Below, piece after piece: positions 46,243 through 54,498 of a stretch of 64,000 nucleotides of DNA; the stretch's first letter is position 1; the number at the start of each line of letters is the position of its first letter. Position numbers and translations under genes: made by a program. Under the pieces are notes generated by a model, which had not been told where the DNA came from, ran no database searches, and saw nothing but the letters and a program-made list of their open reading frames with translations. Source of the DNA: JAKZVK01 sp965248255. Lineage in GTDB: Bacteria > Acidobacteriota > Terriglobia > Bryobacterales > UBA6623. Location of the stretch: positions 1,426,001 through 1,490,000 of the forward strand of contig CBDFIW010000004.1 in assembly GCA_965248255.1 (NCBI GenBank). The letters are read 5' to 3'.

Positions 46243-46781
46243 TTGATGCGTAGGATGCTCCTGACACGCGTGGAGTCGGCGGCGAAGCCGCAAGCTCCGA
46301 CAGCAGCGGCAGGTTCCGCCGGCAAACTGAGTATCGGGGTGGATCTCTACAAGTCCATCGCCGTTCGGCCGGTCATCAACGCCACCGGCCCGATCACGAT
46401 GTTTGGGGGGTCCATCATCCTGCCGGAAGTGCGAGAGGCCATGGCGCAGGCTTCCAAGCGATACGTGCAGATTGACGAGCTGATGGAGGCCGTGGGGCAT
46501 CGCCTAGCTGAAATCACGGGGGCCGAATTCGCGATCGTTACGTCCGGTTGCGCGGCCGCCCTGGCGCACGCCACCTCCGCCCGTATCGCCGGCGGCAATC
46601 CGGAGCGCATTCGGCGGCTCCCGGCGCTGGAGGGTTTGAAGGACGAAGTTGTAGCCCCGGTGGATCCCGGAACGGCTACGATCATGCGATTCGCATGCTG
46701 GGCGTCACGATGATCGAGGTCGCGAACGAGAAGGAGTTGCGGACCGCCATGGGACCACGCACGGCCATGGTGTCTGTCCTA
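46243..46781 (+). pseudogene. SelA/DgaE-like PLP enzyme, frameshifted and cut by IS630
   Basis: The first 135 residues read RPVINATGPITMFGGSIILP, KRYVQIDELMEAVGHRLAEI and AIVTSGCAAALAHATSARI, the N-terminal part of the SelA-like family of pyridoxal-phosphate enzymes (selenocysteine synthase relatives, D-glucosaminate-6-phosphate ammonia lyase). Near 46660 the frame shifts; the natural continuation SRNGYDHAIRMLGVTMIEVA is in another frame and stops where the type-A IS630 copy 4 is inserted (TA at 46780-46781). The C-terminal two thirds, including the PLP lysine, are not found beyond the element. Confidence 0.85.
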
Positions 46782-47945
46782 GTGTAGTGCGTCAAGCAGA
46801 TTGCACCTTATGCAGGGCGGCACGTCCGCGCTTGACTTTCTCGAGGATGTCGGAGGCGGTCGCGGTCCAGATGAAGGGCGTGGGATGCCCGTTGTGCTGG
46901 GCGATGTAGTCGTCAATGGCGGCGACGAGCTCGTCCACGCTGCGAAACACGCCGCGGCGCAGGCGCTTGACGGTGAGATCGCGAAAGAATCGCTCGACCA
47001 TGTTCAGCCACGACGCCGAGGTCGGGGTGAAATGAATGTGGAAGCGCGGGTGACGATCGAGCCAACGCTTCACAGCGGCATGCTTGTGGGTGGCATAGTT
47101 GTCCACGATGAGATGAAGCTGTTTGTCCTTGGGAGTGCGGCGGTCAATTAAGCGCAGGAAGCGCAGCCATTCCTGGTGGCTGTGTCGGGGCATGCACTCG
47201 GCGATCACGCTGCCGTCAAGGCTGTTGAGCGCCGCAAACAGGGTGGTCGTGCCGTTGCGCTTGTAATCGTGGGTCATCGTTTGGCCGCGTCCCTTTTTGA
47301 GCGGCAGGCCGGGCTGGGTGCGATCGAGGGCTTGGATTTGGGACTTCTCATCGAGCGAGAGAACCAGAGCATGCTCAGGCGGATTGAGATAGAGTCCGAC
47401 GATGTCGTCGAGTTTCTCGGCGAAACGCGGGTCATTGCTGAGCTTGAGGGTCTTGACGCGGTGGGGCTTGAGGCCATGGGCGCGCCAAATCCGTCCCACG
47501 GTGGAAGCGCTGACGCCGGCCGCGGCGGCCATGGTGCGGCGGCTCCAGTGGGTGGCGTTGGACGGTTTCTCGCGGGTGGTCTTGTGGATGATCTGCTGTA
47601 CTTTCTGCTTCGAGACGGCAGGTTTACGACCGGGCCGTGGGGCGTCTTTTGCAATGCCGGCGATGCTGCTTTCGAGAAAGCGCGTGCGCCAGCGGGCCAC
47701 CAACTGCCGCGAGACACCGAGCTGTGCGGCGATCTGCTTATTCTCGAGACCGTCGGCGGCCAGCAGGACAATCCTGGCTCGCAGGGCGAGACGAACGGCG
47801 ACTTGGCGGCCGCGCGCGTAGCGGTCCAACTGCTTGCATTGCGCTGTGTTCAAAGTTACTGGTTGTGCTCTTCGCATCCCATGCCTCCTGTTAATAGAGA
47901 CGATGGGAAGCCAATATAAGTTACATTATTTATGGTGCACTACAC
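46782..47945 (-). mobile_element. IS630-family element type A, copy 4 (complete)
   Basis: A complete 1,164-bp copy in reverse orientation with TA at 46780-46781 and 47946-47947. It disrupts the SelA-like gene. It differs from copy 3 by a single visible substitution in the protein (KTLKLSND for KTFKLSND). Confidence 0.96.
46792..47877 (-). CDS. IS630-family transposase (intact)
   Basis: A 361-residue protein identical in architecture to the copy at 42507-43592, with all catalytic motifs present and one Phe-to-Leu change in the linker before the catalytic domain. Confidence 0.95.
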   Translation of the reverse strand: MRRAQPVTLNTAQCKQLDRYARGRQVAVRLALRARIVLLAADGLENKQIAAQLGVSRQLVARWRTRFLESSIAGIAKDAPRPGRKPAVSKQKVQQIIHKTTREKPSNATHWSRRTMAAAAGVSASTVGRIWRAHGLKPHRVKTLKLSNDPRFAEKLDDIVGLYLNPPEHALVLSLDEKSQIQALDRTQPGLPLKKGRGQTMTHDYKRNGTTTLFAALNSLDGSVIAECMPRHSHQEWLRFLRLIDRRTPKDKQLHLIVDNYATHKHAAVKRWLDRHPRFHIHFTPTSASWLNMVERFFRDLTVKRLRRGVFRSVDELVAAIDDYIAQHNGHPTPFIWTATASDILEKVKRGRAALHKVQSA

Positions 47946-47947
47946 TA

Positions 47948-48510
47948 GCGGCCCCGAGCAGCCTCCCGCTCATTGGACCGAGCCGGACAAGCCGATGGAG
48001 ATACCGGTGCCCTCGCTGCTGCACTATCAGGTCCCTCGGGGCAGCACGCATTTTCTCGCGCAGGTATCATTTCACGTCGAAGGTGCTGATGTAAGGGGCG
48101 GGAAGCGGCAGGGTCGGGTACACGTGTTCTTCGCCCCCCCCCGGCGAAGCGTTACTCCCACGCGCCTGAGGGAGCCTTCTAGGGAAGAGCCACCGCGGCA
48201 AGGATCCCTCCGACGGCAACTCAAGCGGCGCGGCCGCGATCGCTCACGATGACCCCGAACTCGACGCCCTCGAGTTGTTGCAGCGTCTCGATCATCCCGA
48301 ACAGGTTGCGGGCTTGACGATGGGCCGAGGCCGAGAAAACGCTTTGGGAAGGTCAGCCAAGGCCGCTGTTATACTGGGCGTTTGGCGGTTGTTTGGATGA
48401 GATCCGAGGCTTGTAGGCCGAGGCCCCAGAGTGTTCCGGACGGCGGCAGCCGTCGTTGCTGATTCCTCTCTCAATGCCGGTGGAACCGGCTTGCTTTTCT
48501 TTAGCTTCTG
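47948..48510 (+). other. Coding-like debris, no intact gene
   Basis: Right of the IS630 copy the plus strand reads PPAHWTEPDKPMEIPVPSLL and HYQVPRGSTHFLAQVSFHVE (47949-48090), which looks like the middle of a real protein but I cannot name it. Further on, 48256-48400 reads ELDALELLQRLDHPEQVAGL...AKAAVILGVWRLFG before a stop. A possible -10 box TTATACT lies near 48370. None forms a full gene. Confidence 0.45.
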
Positions 48511-48666
48511 ATGGTTCGAGTTCGTTTTGCACTGTCCCCGACGGGCTTCCTGCACATCGGCGGCGCGCGGGCGGCACTGAGCGGCCAATCGGTGGGACCG
48601 AGCGCGTTCGCTGTCTTTGAGATCCTCGGGCGCGAGCGGGTTGTGAAGCGATTGAAGGACGTCTGA
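48511..48666 (+). pseudogene. gltX: gltX mini-remnant: GluRS N-terminus fused to its C-terminus
   Basis: A 51-codon frame, MVRVRFALSPTGFLHIGGAR then AALSGQSVGPSAFAVFEILG and RERVVKRLKDV. The first 20 residues are the start of glutamyl-tRNA synthetase with its HIGH-type motif (PSPTGFLHIGG); the rest is the extreme C-terminus of the same enzyme (RxALTGxxxxPxxFEILxxLGxERxxxRL). More than 400 codons between them are missing and the join is in frame at a point where both halves read (A)R-x-AL. It cannot be catalytic. The stop overlaps the ATG of the carbamoyltransferase (TGATG). Confidence 0.82.
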
Positions 48667-50243
48667 TGCTGATTCTGGGAATTGGAGGCTGGCTGCACGA
48701 CGGCGCGGCCGCGCTGTTGAAGGACGGCGAGCTGGTCGCAGCGATCGAGGAAGACAAGCTCCTGCGGCACGCGCATCCCGGTGGGCTGCCGGAGCGCTCG
48801 ATCGACGCCTGTCTGGCGCTGGTGTCGGCCACCCGCGAGGAGGTCGATTGCGTCGCATTAGCCCGGCCCATCGGGGCGGGGCAAGACTCCTCCCTGCACC
48901 TGCATCTCAAGTCGCTTTTCCCCAACAGCCGCCTCGTCGTCGTCGACCACCATCTCGCGCACGCCGCCAGCGCCTTCTATCCCTCGCCGTTTGAGAAAGC
49001 GCGGGTCCTCACACTCGATCGCATGGGCGACATGCGCTGCGGTGCGGTGTGGGAGGCGGAGGGCACGAGGATCGAGCCGGTCGAGGAACTCTACGCACCG
49101 AATTCCCCCGCCGCGTTCTTCAGCCGCGTTACCGAGTTGCTGGGTTTCCGGCCCGGCGCAGAGGAACACAAGGTGCAATGGATGTCGGCGCGCGGCAAGT
49201 CACGCTGGCGGGACGCCTTTCTCGGTATGCTCGGCGACCGCGGCGACGGGCTGCCGCAGCTCGATTACAGCTACTTCGACACCTCGCGTCTGACGGCAGG
49301 AGGCTTCGGCGAGAAGTTCTACGGCGCGATTGGGACCGAGTACGGGTCCCCCTTATCGGAAGACACGCGTGCCGACTTTGCGGCGAGTGTGCAGAGCGCT
49401 ACCGAGGAAGTGGTGGTCCGTATGGCCGGCGAGGGCGAGAACTTGTGTCTCGGCGGCGGCCTGATGCTCAACGCCCTGCTCGTGGCGGCGATTGAGAACT
49501 CCGGACGCTTCAAGAACGTCTGGGTGCAGCCCGCCTCCGGCAACGCCGGCACCAGCGTCGGATGCGCCTTCCACGCCTGGCACCAGGTCTTCCGTCAAGA
49601 CGGCCGCAAGCCGCTCGACAACCTCTTCCTGGGGCCGGAATACGACCGCGACCAGATCAAGCAAGTGCTCGAGAACTGCAAGCTGCGCTTCCGGTATTTG
49701 ATGACCGACGACGAAGTCATTCAAACGGCGGTTGAACGGCTCGGGGATCACCAGATCGTCGCCTGGTTCCAAGGACGCATGGAGTTCGGGTCCCTCGCTC
49801 TCGGCAACCGCAGCATCTTCGCCTCGCCCCTGAATCCGTATTCGACCGAGAATCTCAACGTCTACATCAAGCGCCGCGAGCCGGACCGCAAGTTCGCCGC
49901 TTCGGTACCCGAAGAGCTTGCATCGGAGTACTTCGAGTGCGGGGACACCGCACGCTTCCTGGCGACGGTCAGCCGTGTGAAGGACGCGCACCGCAAGACC
50001 TTCGAAGCCGCCCTGATCGGCAGCGACGGCATCCGCGTCCACACGGTACGGCGGGAAGACAACGCGCTCTGCTGGCAATTGCTGCACGCCGCCGGCAAAG
50101 CTACCGGTCTGCCAGTGCTCTACAACACCTCGTTCAACCTATTCGGCGAGCGTCTGGTCTGCGACCCCCGCGCCGCCGTCCGTAGCTTCTACTCCTCCGG
50201 CATCGATGCCATGTTCGTGGGGAATTTCCTGTTGGAGAAGTAA
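48666..50243 (+). CDS. NodU/CmcH-type carbamoyltransferase
   Basis: A 525-residue enzyme that transfers a carbamoyl group from carbamoyl phosphate to a hydroxyl of a sugar or other metabolite by way of carbamoyl-AMP. ILGIGGWLHDGAAALLKDGE and IEEDKLLRHAHPGGLPERSI open the N-terminal Kae1-like domain; VVDHHLAHAASAFYPSPF is the metal/nucleotide motif; LCLGGGLMLNALLVAAIENS and QGRMEFGSLALGNRSI mark the remaining active-site regions. Its ATG overlaps the stop of the gltX remnant, so translation was probably once coupled to gltX. Acceptor unknown; it may act on the polysaccharide made by the cluster at 38-42 kb, but this is inference. Confidence 0.9.
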   Translation: MLILGIGGWLHDGAAALLKDGELVAAIEEDKLLRHAHPGGLPERSIDACLALVSATREEVDCVALARPIGAGQDSSLHLHLKSLFPNSRLVVVDHHLAHAASAFYPSPFEKARVLTLDRMGDMRCGAVWEAEGTRIEPVEELYAPNSPAAFFSRVTELLGFRPGAEEHKVQWMSARGKSRWRDAFLGMLGDRGDGLPQLDYSYFDTSRLTAGGFGEKFYGAIGTEYGSPLSEDTRADFAASVQSATEEVVVRMAGEGENLCLGGGLMLNALLVAAIENSGRFKNVWVQPASGNAGTSVGCAFHAWHQVFRQDGRKPLDNLFLGPEYDRDQIKQVLENCKLRFRYLMTDDEVIQTAVERLGDHQIVAWFQGRMEFGSLALGNRSIFASPLNPYSTENLNVYIKRREPDRKFAASVPEELASEYFECGDTARFLATVSRVKDAHRKTFEAALIGSDGIRVHTVRREDNALCWQLLHAAGKATGLPVLYNTSFNLFGERLVCDPRAAVRSFYSSGIDAMFVGNFLLEK

Positions 50244-50507
50244 GAGGTGCGGGACATTGTTGTGCCGGTACTGTCGAGCGCCCCCAGCGCGTCCCAGACA
50301 TTAGCCCTAGGCGCGAGCCCAGTGAAATCGAGCTGAGTGGTCTCCTCTACAGCAGAACCCGCCGGAGTGTGAGGTCAGCGCACGAGATTGAACGCTCTCC
50401 GGTGTCCTGGGAGATAAGTCATCGATTCTGTAGGACGAACGTTCCATGACTGGCATCGACGCGTCAGTCGGAGTTACGCGGCTGTCCCTCCCTGATCGGA
50501 CGGCCAA

Positions 50508-50948
50508 TCATCGTTGTTGTCGACTGTCACGAGGTTCGGCGAGCCAGATGTTACCAGTAGGCTCCCGTACGCCAAGGTACAGTTTGTTCCGGGTCATCCC
50601 GTAGCCAATAAGCTCCGTGTCAAGCGAGAAGTGCCGGCTGTGAAAAGGCACGATCTCCATCGGCGGCCCCAAAGGTTTCCTTGTATCTGGGTCGAGCCGC
50701 TGGGCCCAGAGGCAACCGAAACCGTCCCGATATGACAGGAAATAAAGCAGATTTCCGTTTGGGGACCACCAGTGGCGGCTATTGTGGCCCGAAGTAATCT
50801 GAATCCATTCGCTCTGCTTGGCAGCAATCCCGTTTCGGACGGGTGCCAGATACAGGGGAGCGACGGTCCGCTCGATCACTAACTTAAAGGAGATCCAACG
50901 GTCGTCCGGAGAGAACTTCGCGGCGTGCACGCTGTGGTCTGGATGACC
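50508..50948 (-). pseudogene. PD40/TolB-like gene, fragment 4 (C-terminus)
   Basis: Minus-strand beta-propeller blades: GHPDHSVHAAKFSPDDRWIS, WWSPNGNLLYFLSYRDGFGC and the closing TGNIWLAEPRDSRQQR with a stop. Joining it across the IS630 type-B copy 2 (removing the element and one TA) gives CEGCGLLGHPDHSVHAAKF in frame with fragment 3. Confidence 0.88.
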
Positions 50949-50972
50949 TATTGACTCCCGCATAATATAGAG

Positions 50973-51464
50973 TCAGTCAAAACAAAGAGAAGACTGTTTC
51001 CAGAAGGCCGTGATCAAACGCGGTTTGCGGTACATGCGGCGGAGTGCCTTGCGGGCCCGCTCGTTCAGCTCGCCGTAGTCTTTCGGACAGACGTTCGGCA
51101 ACTCGTGCTGCTTCCAGTAAGCCCAGATGTATTCCACCGGATTCAACTCCGGCGCATAGGGTGGCAAGTACTCGGTTGCGATGTGGCCTTCGGAGAGTTC
51201 GATGAACTCTTGCACCAGGCGGCTACGGTGCGCCGGCAGCCGATCCCAGACGATCAGCAGCGGGCGATCGATATGACGTACCAACGCCTTGAGAAAGTCG
51301 ATCACTTGCTCTTTGCCGATCGCACCGGGATAGAGCCGGAAGTAGAAGTTACGCAGCGTCAGCCCCGCCGAGACGGAAAGCTTCTCCCAGTTGAAGTTAA
51401 ACTGCAGCACCGGTGTTTGGCCACGTGGCGCCCAGGTGCGGCAGCGATGCGGCTTCTGACTCAA
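50973..51464 (-). CDS. IS630 type B transposase, second frame (catalytic part)
   Basis: Same protein as at 19080-19571. The first catalytic Asp (FIDESG) lies upstream of the nominal TTG, in the frame reached by a -1 shift on the A8 run near 51514-51521. Confidence 0.9.
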   Translation of the reverse strand: MSQKPHRCRTWAPRGQTPVLQFNFNWEKLSVSAGLTLRNFYFRLYPGAIGKEQVIDFLKALVRHIDRPLLIVWDRLPAHRSRLVQEFIELSEGHIATEYLPPYAPELNPVEYIWAYWKQHELPNVCPKDYGELNERARKALRRMYRKPRLITAFWKQSSLCFD

Positions 51465-51988
51465 TCCGCTTTCGTCGATGAAGACGAGCGTACGGCCTTC
51501 GTTTTGGGCTTTTTTTTAATGCGCTTCCAGGTCTTGCGCTTCCAGGTGCGGATCCGCTCTTCGTTGCGCTCGCGCGCCTTTCCGGCCGGGCGTTGCGGGC
51601 TCCAGTCGAGCGCTCGCAGGATCTTCCAGGCGTGGCCTGCGTGGTATGCGACCCCGAACTCGTCTCCGGTCAGCCGAGCCACCCGCGGACAGCTCCACAG
51701 GGGCGTTGGGAAGCCGTGGGCTTCCGGGCCTTCCAGCAGCAGCGACGTCAGGCGTTCGCGTTGTGCGGCATCGAGGAGCGGCTTGCGTCCGGCGCGCCCG
51801 GCCTGGCGGAGTCCGGCCGCACCCTGCTCGCGGTATTGCCGCCGCCACTCACTGACGGTTTGGCGAGCGACGTTCAGCCGTCTCGCCGTCTCGGACTGAT
51901 TGTGGCCTTGGTGGAGCAGCCGCATCGCTTCGAAACGGCGCTTCTCCAGCGCCTTGAAATCCCGCTTCACACCTTTGGGGTTGCCCAT
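51461..51988 (-). CDS. IS630 type B transposase, first frame (DNA-binding part)
   Basis: Same as the first frame of copy 1: MGNPKGVKRDFKALEKRRFE start, HTH, and the A8 slippery run before the end. Confidence 0.9.
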   Translation of the reverse strand: MGNPKGVKRDFKALEKRRFEAMRLLHQGHNQSETARRLNVARQTVSEWRRQYREQGAAGLRQAGRAGRKPLLDAAQRERLTSLLLEGPEAHGFPTPLWSCPRVARLTGDEFGVAYHAGHAWKILRALDWSPQRPAGKARERNEERIRTWKRKTWKRIKKKPKTKAVRSSSSTKAD

Positions 51989-52046
51989 ACATATATAGAT
52001 GCTCCACACTGTCAAAAAGTGTCATAATACTTTGCGGGATTCAATA

Positions 52047-52731
52047 AGAAGGCCACAACCCTCGCATACCTTTTCTTCGACGCCCTCATTGAGCCTCACG
52101 AAATAGATTGTTCTCTTATCATCCTCAAACCGCTTAACTGCGAGCTTGAACCCATTAGGAGAGATTACGGCTCGGTCCTCCGGCAAAGGCGATGCAACCA
52201 AGGGGGCTTCGGCACCGCTTGCCAGGTTCTTCATCCAAACATCCTGGTTTCCCGATCGGTCTGAAATGAATACCAAAGTCTTTCCATCCGCAGTGACCGT
52301 CGGGAACGAATCGGAAGCTAAGTCCTGAGCTACGCGTTCCAACAACCCGACGACTTTGCCCTCATCGGCGTCGATCGGAAGGCTCCAAAGATCTGCGATA
52401 GAAGTCAGGTTTGAAAAAACTAGACGACCATCAGAGGCAACGGATGGCCCGGTTTCACCTGTACCCACTGTAAGCTGCTGCAGCGTGTCAGCGATTTGCC
52501 AGCCTCCTTGCGAAAACGGAATCCGCCACAGGTTCGTGGCATCCCCCGAGAAGGCAGAAAAGATGATTTGGTTTCGTCGAGCCTCCCAAACCACTGGAGT
52601 GCAGCACCCTAATACCGATACGCCAAGATCGAGACCCGCACGGCGAAACACCTCGAATGCCCTTGTCTGGACAGCTTCGCCTCCAGCTGCCGACACGACC
52701 CACAGATCGAAGGTGCCCAAAGCAGCACCCC
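52047..52731 (-). pseudogene. PD40/TolB-like gene, fragment 3
   Basis: About 228 residues of beta-propeller: FDLWVVSAAGGEAVQTRAFE, ATNLWRIPFSQGGWQIADTL, TVTADGKTLVFISDRSGNQD and ISPNGFKLAVKRFEDDKRTI are successive blades. Bounded upstream by the 141-bp MITE and downstream by IS630 type-B copy 2. Confidence 0.9.
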
Positions 52732-52733
52732 TA

Positions 52734-52874
52734 GCAGCCCGTGGCAGAAGTACGATCCGCCACGTCGGGGACTGTCACCCTTTTTCGCACCCTCGTAGAA
52801 TCAACAGTTTACACCGGCATCCGATTGCGAAAAAGGGCTGACTGTCCCCAGGGCAGAGATTTACCACGGGCTGC
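52734..52874. mobile_element. 141-bp MITE-like nested palindrome with TA duplication
   Basis: Perfect 11-bp terminal repeats GCAGCCCGTGG (52734-52744) and CCACGGGCTGC (52864-52874), TA on both sides (52732-52733, 52875-52876), and inside them a second inverted pair of about 23 nt (52767-52789 and 52826-52849, GGGGACTGTC...CCCTTTTTCGCA). Removing the element and one TA rejoins the PD40 gene in frame as LLFLGNSDSRGAALGTFDLW. TA target and short length suit an IS630/Tc1-type MITE, but its ends differ from both IS630 types here. Confidence 0.85.
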
Positions 52875-52876
52875 TA

Positions 52877-53261
52877 GAGTCCGAGTTTCCCAAGAACAGC
52901 AGTTGTTGCCCGTCGGGCGACCAAACTGGTGCGTTGGCCCAGGCAACATTGGTCTCAACTTGACGGACTTCTCCCCCACTCGCGGGCACTACGTAAATCT
53001 CGCTTGGGCTGAGTGCCACGCCTTCTGAATAGGCTACCCACTGACCGTCTGGTGAAAAGCGAGGCGACTGACCGCTACCACCTTTGACCAGCAGTCGTTC
53101 ATGGCCCCAAACATGGGGACAATGTAGAGCCCTCCTCCGTCGCGACTGGAACGGAAGACGACCTCTCCAGAATCTGGCGAGAAAGATGGTTGATCATCAT
53201 TGGCTGAATGTTGGGTCAAACGAACAGGCTGTCCGCCAGCAACGTGTTGGACCCAGACATC
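52877..53261 (-). pseudogene. PD40/TolB-like gene, fragment 2 (with a frameshift)
   Basis: Reads DVWVQHVAGGQPVRLTQHSA, NDDQPSFSPDSGEVVFRSSR and GGGLYIVPMFG, then after a missing base in a C4 run (53105-53108; five needed) ERLLVKGGSGQSPRFSPDGQ and APVWSPDGQQLLFLGNSDS. The MITE is inserted right after it. Bounded upstream by IS630 type-B copy 3. Confidence 0.88.
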
Positions 53262-53319
53262 TATTGAATCCCGCAAATTATTATGACACTTTTTGACAGT
53301 GTGGAGCATCTATATATGT

Positions 53320-53847
53320 ATGGGCAACCCCAAAGGTGTGAAGCGGGATTTCAAGGCGCTGGAGAAGCGCCGTTTCGAAGCGATGCGGCTGCTCCACCAA
53401 GGCCACAATCAGTCCGAGACGGCGAGACGGCTGAACGTCGCTCGCCAAACCGTCAGTGAGTGGCGGCGGCAATACCGCGAGCAGGGTGCGGCCGGACTCC
53501 GCCAGGCCGGGCGCGCCGGACGCAAGCCGCTCCTCGATGCCGCACAACGCGAACGCCTGACGTCGCTGCTGCTGGAAGGCCCGGAAGCCCACGGCTTCCC
53601 AACGCCCCTGTGGAGCTGTCCGCGGGTGGCTCGGCTGACCGGAGACGAGTTCGGGGTCGCATACCACGCAGGCCACGCCTGGAAGATCCTGCGAGCGCTC
53701 GACTGGAGCCCGCAACGCCCGGCCGGAAAGGCGCGCGAGCGCAACGAAGAGCGGATCCGCACCTGGAAGCGCAAGACCTGGAAGCGCATTAAAAAAAAGC
53801 CCAAAACGAAGGCCGTACGCTCGTCTTCATCGACGAAAGCGGATTGA
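53320..53847 (+). CDS. IS630 type B transposase, first frame (DNA-binding part)
   Basis: Same as copies 1 and 2, starting MGNPKGVKRDFK; the A8 run (53790-53797) precedes GCCC and is the site where a -1 shift joins the catalytic frame. Confidence 0.9.
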   Translation: MGNPKGVKRDFKALEKRRFEAMRLLHQGHNQSETARRLNVARQTVSEWRRQYREQGAAGLRQAGRAGRKPLLDAAQRERLTSLLLEGPEAHGFPTPLWSCPRVARLTGDEFGVAYHAGHAWKILRALDWSPQRPAGKARERNEERIRTWKRKTWKRIKKKPKTKAVRSSSSTKAD

Positions 53848-54335
53848 GTCAGAAGCCGCATCGCTGCCGCACCTGGGCGCCACGTGGCCAAACACCGGTG
53901 CTGCAGTTTAACTTCAACTGGGAGAAGCTTTCCGTCTCGGCGGGGCTGACGCTGCGTAACTTCTACTTCCGGCTCTATCCCGGTGCGATCGGCAAAGAGC
54001 AAGTGATCGACTTTCTCAAGGCGTTGGTACGTCATATCGATCGCCCGCTGCTGATCGTCTGGGATCGGCTGCCGGCGCACCGTAGCCGCCTGGTGCAAGA
54101 GTTCATCGAACTCTCCGAAGGCCACATCGCAACCGAGTACTTGCCACCCTATGCGCCGGAGTTGAATCCGGTGGAATACATCTGGGCTTACTGGAAGCAG
54201 CACGAGTTGCCGAACGTCTGTCCGAAAGACTACGGCGAGCTGAACGAGCGGGCCCGCAAGGCACTCCGCCGCATGTACCGCAAACCGCGTTTGATCACGG
54301 CCTTCTGGAAACAGTCTTCTCTTTGTTTTGACTGA
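53844..54335 (+). CDS. IS630 type B transposase, second frame (catalytic part)
   Basis: Catalytic frame with LLIVWDRLPAHRS and PPYAPELNPVEYIW; FIDESG is encoded just upstream in the same frame and is reached only through the -1 shift. Confidence 0.9.
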   Translation: MSQKPHRCRTWAPRGQTPVLQFNFNWEKLSVSAGLTLRNFYFRLYPGAIGKEQVIDFLKALVRHIDRPLLIVWDRLPAHRSRLVQEFIELSEGHIATEYLPPYAPELNPVEYIWAYWKQHELPNVCPKDYGELNERARKALRRMYRKPRLITAFWKQSSLCFD

Positions 54336-54359
54336 CTCTATATTATGCGGCAGTCAATA

Positions 54360-54498
54360 GATTATTGGCATCACCGCGGTTAGAGGCGTAGGCGAGCAAT
54401 TTGCCGTCCGGGGAAATCGCTGGCTCTGCCGTGTAGCCCGAGCCTCGCGTGAGCTGCGTCAGTTTGTATTGCGGCGGCGGTTCCACAGCCGGTTTGGA
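54360..54498 (-). pseudogene. PD40/TolB-like gene, fragment 1 (5' side, truncated)
   Basis: The minus strand reads KPAVEPPPQYKLTQLTRGSG and EPAISPDGKLLAYASNRGDA before IS630 type-B copy 3. The rest of the N-terminal part (a winged-helix or kinase domain in related proteins) is missing; the IS1380 element starts at about 54499. Confidence 0.85.

Larger units (their letters stand above)
50951..52044 (-). mobile_element. IS630-family element type B, copy 2
   Basis: A complete 1,094-bp copy with TTGACTCCCGCA / TTGAATCCCGCA ends and TA at 50949-50950 and 52045-52046. It splits a PD40 gene between fragments 3 and 4. Confidence 0.95.
53264..54357 (+). mobile_element. IS630-family element type B, copy 3
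   Basis: A complete 1,094-bp copy in the opposite orientation to copy 2, with TA at 53262-53263 and 54358-54359. One end carries a point change (GCGGCAGTCAA for GCGGGAGTCAA). Splits the PD40 gene between fragments 1 and 2. Confidence 0.95.

Noticed and set aside
47176..47919. Antisense frame of 247 codons (and a 139-codon one) in every type-A IS630 copy
   Set aside because: It repeats because the IS repeats; composition is that of a shadow of the transposase.
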